Below are positions 1 through 4,679 of a stretch of DNA of 5,323 bases, piece after piece (positions within the stretch are counted from its first letter, which is position 1; each line of letters opens with the position of its first letter). The stretch spans positions 2,676 through 7,998 of the forward strand of contig DFFD01000241.1 of the NCBI GenBank assembly GCA_002369495.1, in the 5' to 3' direction. The position numbers and the translations under genes were made by a program. The stretch comes from Lachnospiraceae bacterium UBA3785 (lineage in GTDB: Bacteria > Bacillota > Clostridia > Lachnospirales > Lachnospiraceae). The notes below the pieces were generated by a model. It was not told the DNA's origin. It worked only from the letters and a program-made list of their open reading frames with translations, and did no database searches.

Positions 1-2
1 CA

Positions 3-22
3 ACGGTTGAAGAACCGTCCCC
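3..22. repeat. GGGACGGTT-family repeat, inverted copy at window edge
   Basis: AACCGTCCCC lies at 13-22, the reverse complement of the GGGACGGTT unit repeated at 1964-1998. A partial opposite copy, ACGGTT, sits at 3-8, so 3-8 and 13-18 form a six-pair hairpin with a GAAG loop. The element ends three bases before the stop codon of the minus-strand nucleotidase gene, so it lies directly downstream of that gene and may stabilise or end its transcript. The rest of the element, if any, is outside the window. The sharing of the motif with 1964-2057 is seen directly; the REP-like nature is inferred. Confidence 0.55.
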
Positions 23-25
23 AAA

Positions 26-1492
26 TCAGTGAATGAGGAGGCGCCTCTCCCCGTCGAACCGGATGAGGTCGTGGGAGGCGAAGTACTCCTCGAGGACGTT
101 CTTCGCGAGGGAGGCAATCTGGCGGGGAGCGCCGTTCGCTTTGACCTCCTCAAGGGGCAGGCCGAGGAACTCTTTCATCCCGAGAAAATGAAACTCCTGC
201 ATCGCAACCGTGAAGAGGTCGCCGTCGGCGGCCTCTTTTCCGTTCATCCGAAGGGAGATGACCGTGTGCGAGGCGCGGTCGTACTCGCAGAAAAACCCGC
301 GGGAGAACTGGTACCACTCGATATGGGCATCCGGGTTGAAGACCTCGTCCCGCATGAGGAAAGCGGCGGCGCGGCGCAGCTGCGCTCCGGTGATGCGGAA
401 CGCGTGGACCGAATCGTCGAAGGGGAAGACCTCGACGTAGTCCTTGAGCGTCACGATCGGGCCGAGGGAGGGCAGGCGGATGGAGCCGGAAGCCAGAAGC
501 ACGAGGTCGACGTCCAGCTGCTCGCGCAGGCACTCGGCGAAAAGGCCGCCGAGCTCGGTCTCCATGTTGCGGCGGGGATGCGTGTAGGCGCGCGGGAAGC
601 GGGTCAGGATGCGGTTGTATTTGTCGTACGTCGCGCGCTTGTAGCGGTTCAGGACGGACTCGAGGGCGTAGTCGCGCGGGCATTTCTCCGAGGTGATCGG
701 AATGAGCTGCCAGGATGAGGAGTCGATACAGTTCCTGTCGGTGTCGACCGTGATGTCGAAGCGGCCGATCTGGTTCGTGCCGACGGCGGCCTGCACGATC
801 GGGATTCCGTTCACGACGCAGGGCTCTGAAAGAAGCGTGTGGCTGTGACCGCCGATGATGAGGTCGACGCCCCAGGCGGGGTCGAGCGAGGCGGCGAGGA
901 GCTTGTCATTTTCAAAGCCGATGTGGGTTAAGAGGACCGTGAGGTCGATGTCCTCGGTGCGGTAGGCGTCCGAGATCCGGCCGACCTCGGTGACCGCCTC
1001 CCTGACGTCGACGAGGGTGCCGACAAGCCCTTCGGTCTTCGTGTGGTTGAGGACGTCCTCGGTGAGGATCCCGATGAAGAGGATGCGCATCCCGTCGATC
1101 TCGACGATATGGTAAGGCGAGAAGAGGCGGGCACCGTTCAGCTTGATGTACATGTTGGCGTTGATGATGGGGAAGGAGGCGCATTTTTCGAGAAATAAAA
1201 GATGCGCCAGCCCGTAATCCACCTCGTGGTTGCCGAGGGTCACGACGTCGGGGGCGAGCAGGTTCATGATCTCGATCGTGGAGATCCCGAGGAACTCGCT
1301 GTCGATGAGCGAGCCGCGGAACATGTCGCCGGAGACGGTGTAGAGGACATTTTTCTCCTCATTCCGGACTTTATTGATGTAGCCGGACAGGCGGGAGACG
1401 CCGCCGACCAGCTTCTCGTCGATCTTCTCGGCGAGGAAGTCGCCGTGCATGTCGTTGGAGTGGAGGAGGGTGAGCTTTTTCAGGTGTTTCAT
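26..1492 (-). CDS. 5'-nucleotidase / metallophosphatase family protein (UshA/YunD-like), no signal peptide
   Basis: A 488-aa two-domain protein of the UshA-type 5'-nucleotidase family, which hydrolyses nucleoside 5'-phosphates or related phosphoesters with a two-metal centre. The N-terminal calcineurin-like metallophosphatase domain (about 6-265) shows the full metal-ligand set: HSNDMHG at 11-17, SGD at 54-56, GNHE at 87-90, LTHIG at 188-192 and GGHSH at 214-218. The C-terminal 5'-nucleotidase domain (about 290-480) has NMETELG at 309-315, ASGSIR at 334-339 and FPFDD at 356-360. The frame stays open for 49 codons upstream, but I start at MKHLKKLTLLHSND because a good Shine-Dalgarno (AAGGGAG, 8-base spacing) precedes it and the family fold begins there. 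Classical UshA has a secretion signal; here the catalytic motif starts at residue 11, so a cytoplasmic location is inferred, as for Bacillus YunD. The natural substrate cannot be told from sequence. It is transcribed divergently from the 85-aa gene. Confidence 0.9.
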   Translation of the reverse strand: MKHLKKLTLLHSNDMHGDFLAEKIDEKLVGGVSRLSGYINKVRNEEKNVLYTVSGDMFRGSLIDSEFLGISTIEIMNLLAPDVVTLGNHEVDYGLAHLLFLEKCASFPIINANMYIKLNGARLFSPYHIVEIDGMRILFIGILTEDVLNHTKTEGLVGTLVDVREAVTEVGRISDAYRTEDIDLTVLLTHIGFENDKLLAASLDPAWGVDLIIGGHSHTLLSEPCVVNGIPIVQAAVGTNQIGRFDITVDTDRNCIDSSSWQLIPITSEKCPRDYALESVLNRYKRATYDKYNRILTRFPRAYTHPRRNMETELGGLFAECLREQLDVDLVLLASGSIRLPSLGPIVTLKDYVEVFPFDDSVHAFRITGAQLRRAAAFLMRDEVFNPDAHIEWYQFSRGFFCEYDRASHTVISLRMNGKEAADGDLFTVAMQEFHFLGMKEFLGLPLEEVKANGAPRQIASLAKNVLEEYFASHDLIRFDGERRLLIH

Positions 1493-1500
1493 GGAGGGGG

Positions 1501-1507
1501 CTCCCTT
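1501..1507 (-). promoter_or_regulatory. Ribosome binding site that fixes the nucleotidase start
   Basis: On the minus strand the sequence reads AAGGGAG followed by eight bases and ATG (codon at 1490-1492). The site supports the 488-aa start over the longer frame beginning at 1639, whose extra residues have no family resemblance and whose DNA overlaps the promoter region. Confidence 0.7.
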
Positions 1508-1525
1508 CTTTTTTGTTCTGTCTCT

Positions 1526-1554
1526 ATAGTACAGGAAAATGAAGGGAAAATCCA
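1526..1554 (-). promoter_or_regulatory. Possible promoter of the nucleotidase gene
   Basis: Minus strand: TGGATT (1549-1554) as a weak -35, a 17-base spacer and TACTAT (1526-1531) as -10, about 20 bases upstream of the ribosome binding site. The -10 is good and the spacing ideal, but the -35 matches only three of six consensus bases. Two CTGCAGG copies (1562-1568 and 1572-1578), ten bases apart, lie just upstream of it. Confidence 0.35.
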
Positions 1555-1629
1555 GTGCGGGCTGCAGGAGACTGCAGGCAGTCCATCCGTGATTTCGCTG
1601 ATTTCCAGGGGGTGCTGAACAGATACACG

Positions 1630-1658
1630 TTGAGAACATACCGGGAGAGAGTTACAAT
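1630..1658 (+). promoter_or_regulatory. Sigma-A-type promoter of the 85-aa gene
   Basis: TTGAGA (1630-1635), a 17-base spacer and TACAAT (1653-1658), each one or two changes from consensus. Transcription would start near 1665, leaving a leader of about 25 bases with the AGGAGGG ribosome binding site at 1677-1683 before ATG at 1689. The AT-rich stretch stands out from the GC-rich surroundings. Confidence 0.7.
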
Positions 1659-1688
1659 ATATCATATAAGAAAGGCAGGAGGGAGAAG

Positions 1689-1946
1689 ATGTTTTCATTT
1701 TTTAAGAAAAATAAAGAGCTCGAAGCCCTGATCCTCGAGCTCGCAAACGACGCCGCGAACAACTACAAGGACAACGCTCAGGACGATTTCAGGCGGCTCA
1801 CCGCCCGGTTCGAGGAACTGCGGGCTGCCGGGACCCTCGGGAAAAAGCAGGAGGAGCACTACGGGAAGATCATCGAGGAGTACCGCGGGATGCTGAAGGA
1901 TTATACGCACAAGGAGCAGGGGAGGAAGGAAATCGGGACCTGGTGA
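1689..1946 (+). CDS. Hypothetical 85-aa charged helical protein
   Basis: I do not recognise a family. The product starts MFSFFKKNKELEALILEL, a short aromatic and basic tip that could form an amphipathic or membrane-touching helix, followed by an almost wholly helix-forming, highly charged chain (rich in E, K, R, D) with heptad-like spacing of L, I and A, for example LTARFEELRAAG at 37-48 and IIEEYRGML at 61-69. It has no cysteine, no signal peptide and no full transmembrane segment. It looks like a real gene: AGGAGGG lies five bases before ATG, a near-consensus promoter sits upstream, and a hairpin-rich block follows the TGA. It appears monocistronic, divergent from the nucleotidase and separated from the STAS operon by its own terminator-like structures. 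A small coiled-coil adaptor or stress protein is possible but unproven. Confidence 0.75.
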   Translation: MFSFFKKNKELEALILELANDAANNYKDNAQDDFRRLTARFEELRAAGTLGKKQEEHYGKIIEEYRGMLKDYTHKEQGRKEIGTW

Positions 1947-1963
1947 GGAGTGCAATGCCGCCA

Positions 1964-1998
1964 GGGACGGTTCCTGGGGACGGTTTTTAGGGACGGTT
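1964..1998 (+). repeat. Three tandem GGGACGGTT units at 13-nt period
   Basis: GGGACGGTT occurs at 1964-1972, 1977-1985 and 1990-1998, exactly 13 bases apart, with four-base linkers CCTG and TTTA between copies and CTTG after the third. The first copy also sits inside a small hairpin, CCAGG (1961-1965) with CCTGG (1973-1977). The third copy is the left arm of the larger inverted repeat described separately. Short intergenic palindromes of this kind resemble REP-type elements mobilised by RAYT (Y1) transposases; that link is inferred, and no such gene lies in the window. Confidence 0.75.
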
Positions 1999-2057
1999 CT
2001 TGTACAAACGGCAGGTTCCCGTAACGAGAACCTGCTGTTTGTGCCTAGAACCGTCCC
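1990..2057. repeat. Long nested inverted repeat closed by GGGACGGTTCT / AGAACCGTCCC
   Basis: The outer arms GGGACGGTTCT (1990-2000) and AGAACCGTCCC (2047-2057) are perfect reverse complements over 11 bases. Inside, after a 3/4-base internal loop, 2004-2021 pairs with 2025-2042 over 18 positions with only two non-Watson-Crick pairs and a TAA loop. The whole can fold as one rod of about 68 bases. It lies between the 85-aa gene and the STAS operon and reads almost the same from both strands. It is either a mobile REP-like unit or a terminator wrapped in repeat arms. Confidence 0.75.
2004..2042 (+). terminator. Probable terminator hairpin after the 85-aa gene
   Basis: The stem core GCAGGTTC (2011-2018) pairs with GAACCTGC (2028-2035), extended outward by ACAAAC (2004-2009) with GTTTGT (2037-2042). 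The downstream side, TGTTTGTG, is only moderately T-rich and has no uninterrupted T run, so termination strength is uncertain. Placement 57 bases past the stop codon of the 85-aa gene and before the next promoter fits a terminator; it could equally be just the core of the repeat element. Confidence 0.4.
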
Positions 2058-2058
2058 C

Positions 2059-2081
2059 GGCGGGGGTTGAATTCCCCCGCC
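2059..2081. promoter_or_regulatory. GC-rich palindrome overlapping the -35 box (operator or terminator stem)
   Basis: GGCGGGGG (2059-2066) and CCCCCGCC (2074-2081) are perfect eight-base arms around TTGAATT. The loop contains the -35 hexamer of the STAS operon promoter. On the plus strand the right arm is followed by ATTTTCCTT, so the same structure could act as a rho-independent terminator for read-through from upstream. Operator and terminator roles cannot be separated by sequence alone. Confidence 0.45.
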
Positions 2082-2095
2082 ATTTTCCTTATAAT
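2067..2095 (+). promoter_or_regulatory. Sigma-A-type promoter of the STAS-DUF218-TatD operon
   Basis: TTGAAT (2067-2072), a 17-base spacer and a perfect TATAAT (2090-2095). Transcription would begin near 2102, giving a leader of about 49 bases with a GGGGC/GCCCC hairpin (2113-2117 with 2122-2126) just before the ribosome binding site. It is the only strong promoter I see ahead of the three-gene cluster. Confidence 0.8.
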
Positions 2096-2112
2096 GGCAG
2101 GTAGATATCACC

Positions 2113-2126
2113 GGGGCGGATGCCCC
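2113..2126 (+). promoter_or_regulatory. Leader hairpin upstream of the STAS ribosome binding site
   Basis: GGGGC and GCCCC pair perfectly around a GGAT loop, seven bases before AGGAGG. It lies inside the predicted transcript leader. It is small and could simply protect the 5' end of the mRNA; no known riboswitch pattern is visible. Confidence 0.35.
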
Positions 2127-2133
2127 TTCAAAG

Positions 2134-2139
2134 AGGAGG
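2134..2139 (+). promoter_or_regulatory. Ribosome binding site that fixes the STAS start
   Basis: AGGAGG lies 11 bases before ATG at 2151, slightly longer than ideal spacing. It favours the 100-aa start over an in-frame ATG at 2067, which would sit upstream of the predicted transcription start and translate the -35 and -10 boxes. Confidence 0.7.
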
Positions 2140-2150
2140 AAACAACAGCC

Positions 2151-2453
2151 ATGCTCAATATCACAAGGAAGGCGGAAGCCGACGGAACGCTCACATTCGC
2201 TCTGGAGGGGAGGCTCGACACGATCACATCCCCGGACTTCGAGGCGGAGCTTAAGAACTCGCTCGGCGGGGCGAAAGCGCTGGTACTCGACCTTAAAAAG
2301 CTCGAGTACATCTCCTCCGCGGGCCTCCGCGTCCTGCTCACCGCGCAGAAGACGATGAGCAGGAAGGGCGGCATGACGCTGAAGAATGTCGGCGAGACCG
2401 TCATGGAGATCCTCGAGGTGACGGGCTTTACGGACATCCTCACGATCGAGTGA
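2151..2453 (+). CDS. STAS-domain protein (anti-sigma factor antagonist-like)
   Basis: A 100-aa single STAS domain, the usual length for SpoIIAA/RsbV-type anti-sigma factor antagonists. These small cytoplasmic proteins bind an anti-sigma or other partner protein and are switched off by serine phosphorylation. The fold is readable: beta strands around TLTFALEGRLDT (13-24) and AKALVLDLKKLEYI (41-54), then the signature SSAGLRVLL (55-63), then a helix and the strand GGMTLKNVG (73-81). Aligned with SpoIIAA Met-Asp-Ser58-Ser-Gly, Ser56 takes the place of the phosphorylated serine, while the preceding aspartate is replaced by Ser55, as in many STAS proteins outside the sporulation system. No partner kinase, phosphatase or sigma factor gene is in the window. 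It is the first gene of a cluster, ending 12 bases before the DUF218 membrane protein, which suggests a working link with that protein or with envelope signalling. Confidence 0.88.
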   Translation: MLNITRKAEADGTLTFALEGRLDTITSPDFEAELKNSLGGAKALVLDLKKLEYISSAGLRVLLTAQKTMSRKGGMTLKNVGETVMEILEVTGFTDILTIE

Positions 2454-2465
2454 GAGGCGGGCAAT

Positions 2466-3686
2466 ATGCTGAAATTCGACACCCTGGACAAAAAGCCCAA
2501 GCTGTATGACGCCGCCGCGCTGACCGTGCCCGTTCTGGCGTTCCTTGTCTATGCCCTGAAAGACGGGATCGATGAGCCTGCCGTGGATGCGCGGGTCATC
2601 GAGGCGGTGCTCGTCGTCTATTTTGCGGCGCTGATCGTCATGCTGGTGCGGGCATTTTTCGGGCAGATCCGCTACAACCCCTACTCCTACAACATGATCA
2701 TCTACGTGGGGTTTGCCCTCTTTGCTCTCTCGGTCCTTGCCGTGCACATCTGGCTCCTCGGGCATATGCTGGCGGATCCTGACAACTATACGACCTACAT
2801 GATCATCGGCGTCCTCGCGGGGTCCGCCGAGTTCTATATGTTTCTGTCATTTCCATTCCTGGCGGTCTTCTCGGCGGCGCTCTGCATTTCCAATATCTCC
2901 CTCATCCGGCACGAGGGCAGGCGGCTCGTGAATCTTCTGGGGATCGCACTCTCGTTTCTCATCATCGGCGGAGCCGTTTTCCTCTACCGTTTCGACTTCT
3001 ACGCGACGGGCAGCCTGTTCGAGGTGATGATGCACGATCTGGTGGCGAATTCATTTTCCGCAGTCTATCTCTATTTCGAGTGCATGCTGATCGGGACGAT
3101 CGCGGCCAACATCATCGCGGTGCGCTATGAGCCGGAGAAGGACAAGGATTTCATGATCATCCTGGGCTGCGGAATCCGTAAGGACGGGACGCCGACGCCG
3201 CTGCTTCGGGGGCGGTGCGACAGGGCGCTGGCATTTTACAGAAGGCAGAAGGAGGAGACCGGGCGTGAGCTCACCTTCGTCGTCTCCGGCGGGCAGGGCC
3301 CCCATGAGGTGACGACGGAGAGCTCCTGCATGCGGAACTACCTGCTTTCGCAGGGAATCCCGGAGGAGAGGATCGTCGAGGAGAACCGCTCGACGGACAC
3401 TCTTGAAAACATGCGCTTCTCGAAGGAGATCATCGGGAAAATAAACCCCGCCGGCAAAGTCGCCTTCTCGACCACCAACTACCACATATTCCGAAGCGGG
3501 ATCTGCGCAAGGCGCGTGAAAATGCGCGCCGTGGGCATCGGTGCCCGCACAAAATGGTATTTCTGGCCCAACGCGGCGGTGCGCGAGTTTGTCGGGCTCC
3601 TCGCGGAGCACCGCGGCAAGCAGGCGTTCATCATGGTCGGGCTGCTGGCGGCCTATTTTGTGCTGACCCTGCTCTGTTACCTGTGA
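2466..3686 (+). CDS. Polytopic membrane protein with C-terminal YdcF/SanA/ElyC (DUF218) domain
   Basis: A 406-aa protein with about six hydrophobic segments (roughly 14-31, 43-64, 77-99, 111-143, 154-175, 190-218), then a DUF218 domain (about 228-375) and a final membrane helix (385-404). DUF218 hallmarks are IILGCGIRKDGTPTPLLRGR (231-250), VVSGGQG (272-278), STDTLENM (309-316) and the TTNYHIFR block (336-343), the usual ordered motifs of this Rossmann-like domain. Relatives SanA and ElyC affect envelope integrity and peptidoglycan precursor handling in enterobacteria, and YdcF was reported to bind S-adenosylmethionine, but the biochemical role is not settled. An envelope or carrier-lipid role here is inferred. 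AGGCGG lies five bases before ATG. It sits between the STAS gene (12-base gap) and the TatD gene (18-base gap), clearly one transcript. Which side of the membrane the domain faces cannot be decided from sequence alone. Confidence 0.87.
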   Translation: MLKFDTLDKKPKLYDAAALTVPVLAFLVYALKDGIDEPAVDARVIEAVLVVYFAALIVMLVRAFFGQIRYNPYSYNMIIYVGFALFALSVLAVHIWLLGHMLADPDNYTTYMIIGVLAGSAEFYMFLSFPFLAVFSAALCISNISLIRHEGRRLVNLLGIALSFLIIGGAVFLYRFDFYATGSLFEVMMHDLVANSFSAVYLYFECMLIGTIAANIIAVRYEPEKDKDFMIILGCGIRKDGTPTPLLRGRCDRALAFYRRQKEETGRELTFVVSGGQGPHEVTTESSCMRNYLLSQGIPEERIVEENRSTDTLENMRFSKEIIGKINPAGKVAFSTTNYHIFRSGICARRVKMRAVGIGARTKWYFWPNAAVREFVGLLAEHRGKQAFIMVGLLAAYFVLTLLCYL

Positions 3687-3704
3687 GGCGCGGAGGGAGA
3701 ATAC

Positions 3705-4499
3705 ATGATCATCGACACACACGTACATTACGACGACGAGGCGTTTGACGCGGACCGGGAAGAGCTGCTTGCAAAGCTCCCGGAAGCCGGGATCGGCCGC
3801 GTCATCGACATCGCCGCCTCGGCGGAGAGCCTCGACAGGGTCGTCTCGCTCACGGAACGGTACGATTTCGTCTATGGGGCGGTCGGGCTGCACCCGGACG
3901 AGGTCGGGGACCTCACGGACGAGGTGCTCCGGAAGATGGAAGTTTACATAAATATGCCGAAAATTGTCGCGGTCGGCGAGATCGGCCTCGACTACTACTG
4001 GGACAGGGAGGCGCACGAGCGCCAGATTGAAGCCTTCAGGACGCAGATTCGGATCGCGCAGGCGCACGGAAAGCCGATCGTCATCCACTCGCGCGAGGCG
4101 GCGGCGGACACGATCGCGGTCGTGACGGAGCTGTACGGCAAGGGTTCGCCGGGTGAGCACATGCCCCGGAAGGGCGTGATGCACTGCTACTCCTGCTCGC
4201 CGGAGCTCGCGGAGATCTACACGAAAAAACTGGGCTTCTGCCTCGGGATCGGCGGCGTGGTCACCTACAAGAACGCGAGAAAGCTTGTGGAGACCGTCGA
4301 GCGGATCCCGCTTAAGTACCTGCTTCTCGAGACGGACTGCCCCTACCTCTCGCCGGTGCCGAACCGCGGGAAGCGCAATTCCTCGCTGAACCTGCCCTAT
4401 GTGGTGAGAAAGATCGCGGAGATCAAGGGCATTGACGAGGAGGAGGTCATCCGCGCGACGGAGGAAAATGCAAGGCGGCTCTTCTTCCCGGAAGGCTGA
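3705..4499 (+). CDS. TatD family metal-dependent hydrolase (putative DNase)
   Basis: A 264-aa TIM-barrel amidohydrolase of the TatD/YcfH/YabD group, full length for the family; characterised members are metal-dependent 3'-5' exonucleases or DNases in the cytoplasm. All expected ligands are visible: DTHVH at 4-8, GLHP at 61-64 (His63), GEIGLDYY at 91-98 (Glu92), IHSRE at 127-131 (His128), MHCYS at 159-163 (His160) and LLETDCPYLSP at 207-217 (Asp211). The conserved RGKRN lies at 221-225. The ribosome binding site GGAGGGAG is five bases before ATG, and the gene follows the DUF218 gene by 18 bases, so it is probably the last gene of that operon; a strong terminator follows. In many Firmicutes a TatD gene sits near methionyl-tRNA synthetase and RNase M5; that context is not seen here. 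TatD homologues are often multicopy, so I give no gene symbol. Confidence 0.93.
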   Translation: MIIDTHVHYDDEAFDADREELLAKLPEAGIGRVIDIAASAESLDRVVSLTERYDFVYGAVGLHPDEVGDLTDEVLRKMEVYINMPKIVAVGEIGLDYYWDREAHERQIEAFRTQIRIAQAHGKPIVIHSREAAADTIAVVTELYGKGSPGEHMPRKGVMHCYSCSPELAEIYTKKLGFCLGIGGVVTYKNARKLVETVERIPLKYLLLETDCPYLSPVPNRGKRNSSLNLPYVVRKIAEIKGIDEEEVIRATEENARRLFFPEG

Positions 4500-4540
4500 A
4501 CTTTCCGGCAGCTGCAGGGTGGCGGAAGTTAAAAATCGAC

Positions 4541-4588
4541 AAAAACGACAAAAACAATGCGGTTTCCGCGCGAGTTTTTGTCGTTTTT
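4541..4588 (+). terminator. Rho-independent terminator after the TatD gene (nested hairpin)
   Basis: AAAAACGACAAAAAC (4541-4555) pairs perfectly with GTTTTTGTCGTTTTT (4574-4588), with a second small stem GCGG/CCGC (4559-4562 with 4566-4569) inside. The 3' side ends in a T-rich run and the 5' side is A-rich, so it could work in both directions. CGACAAAAA is directly repeated at 4537-4545 and 4546-4554, and either copy can pair with TTTTTGTCG at 4575-4583. It ends the STAS-DUF218-TatD transcript and insulates glgB. Confidence 0.8.
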
Positions 4589-4590
4589 CA

Positions 4591-4619
4591 TTTACAGAAT
4601 TAAAGTTTGCGATTATAAT
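4591..4619 (+). promoter_or_regulatory. Sigma-A-type promoter of glgB
   Basis: TTTACA (4591-4596), a 17-base spacer and a perfect TATAAT (4614-4619), starting only two bases after the upstream terminator stem. Predicted start near 4626 gives a leader of about 54 bases to the glgB ATG. I see no clear operator or riboswitch in the leader. Confidence 0.8.
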
Positions 4620-4679
4620 AAAACTATATCTTTGTGCTTTTTGGCAGGGAAGAACGAAGGAATCAGGAGAATTGTCATT

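Noticed and set aside
29..718. Plus-strand open frame of 229 codons inside the nucleotidase gene
   Set aside because: It is antisense to the conserved C-terminal nucleotidase domain, has no ribosome binding site of note and no recognisable domain.
1955..1990. Eleven-codon open frame (MPPGTVPGDGF) with GAGGAG four bases before its ATG, right after the 85-aa gene
   Set aside because: The codons simply read through the GGGACGGTT repeats, and no regulated gene follows directly. A leader peptide cannot be supported.
2067..2150. Longer N-terminus for the STAS protein beginning at ATG 2067
   Set aside because: It would translate the -35 and -10 boxes and has no ribosome binding site; AGGAGG before 2151 and the STAS domain boundary favour the shorter form.
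1695..2765. Long minus-strand open frame of 356 codons across the repeat block, STAS gene and start of the DUF218 gene
   Set aside because: It overlaps two genes with clear family motifs and a promoter region, and its translation is low-complexity and charged with no domain. It is a GC-driven shadow frame.
4488..4508. CCGGAA/TTCCGG inverted repeat over the TatD stop codon as a terminator
   Set aside because: The stem is short, has no T run after it, and a much better terminator lies at 4541-4588.
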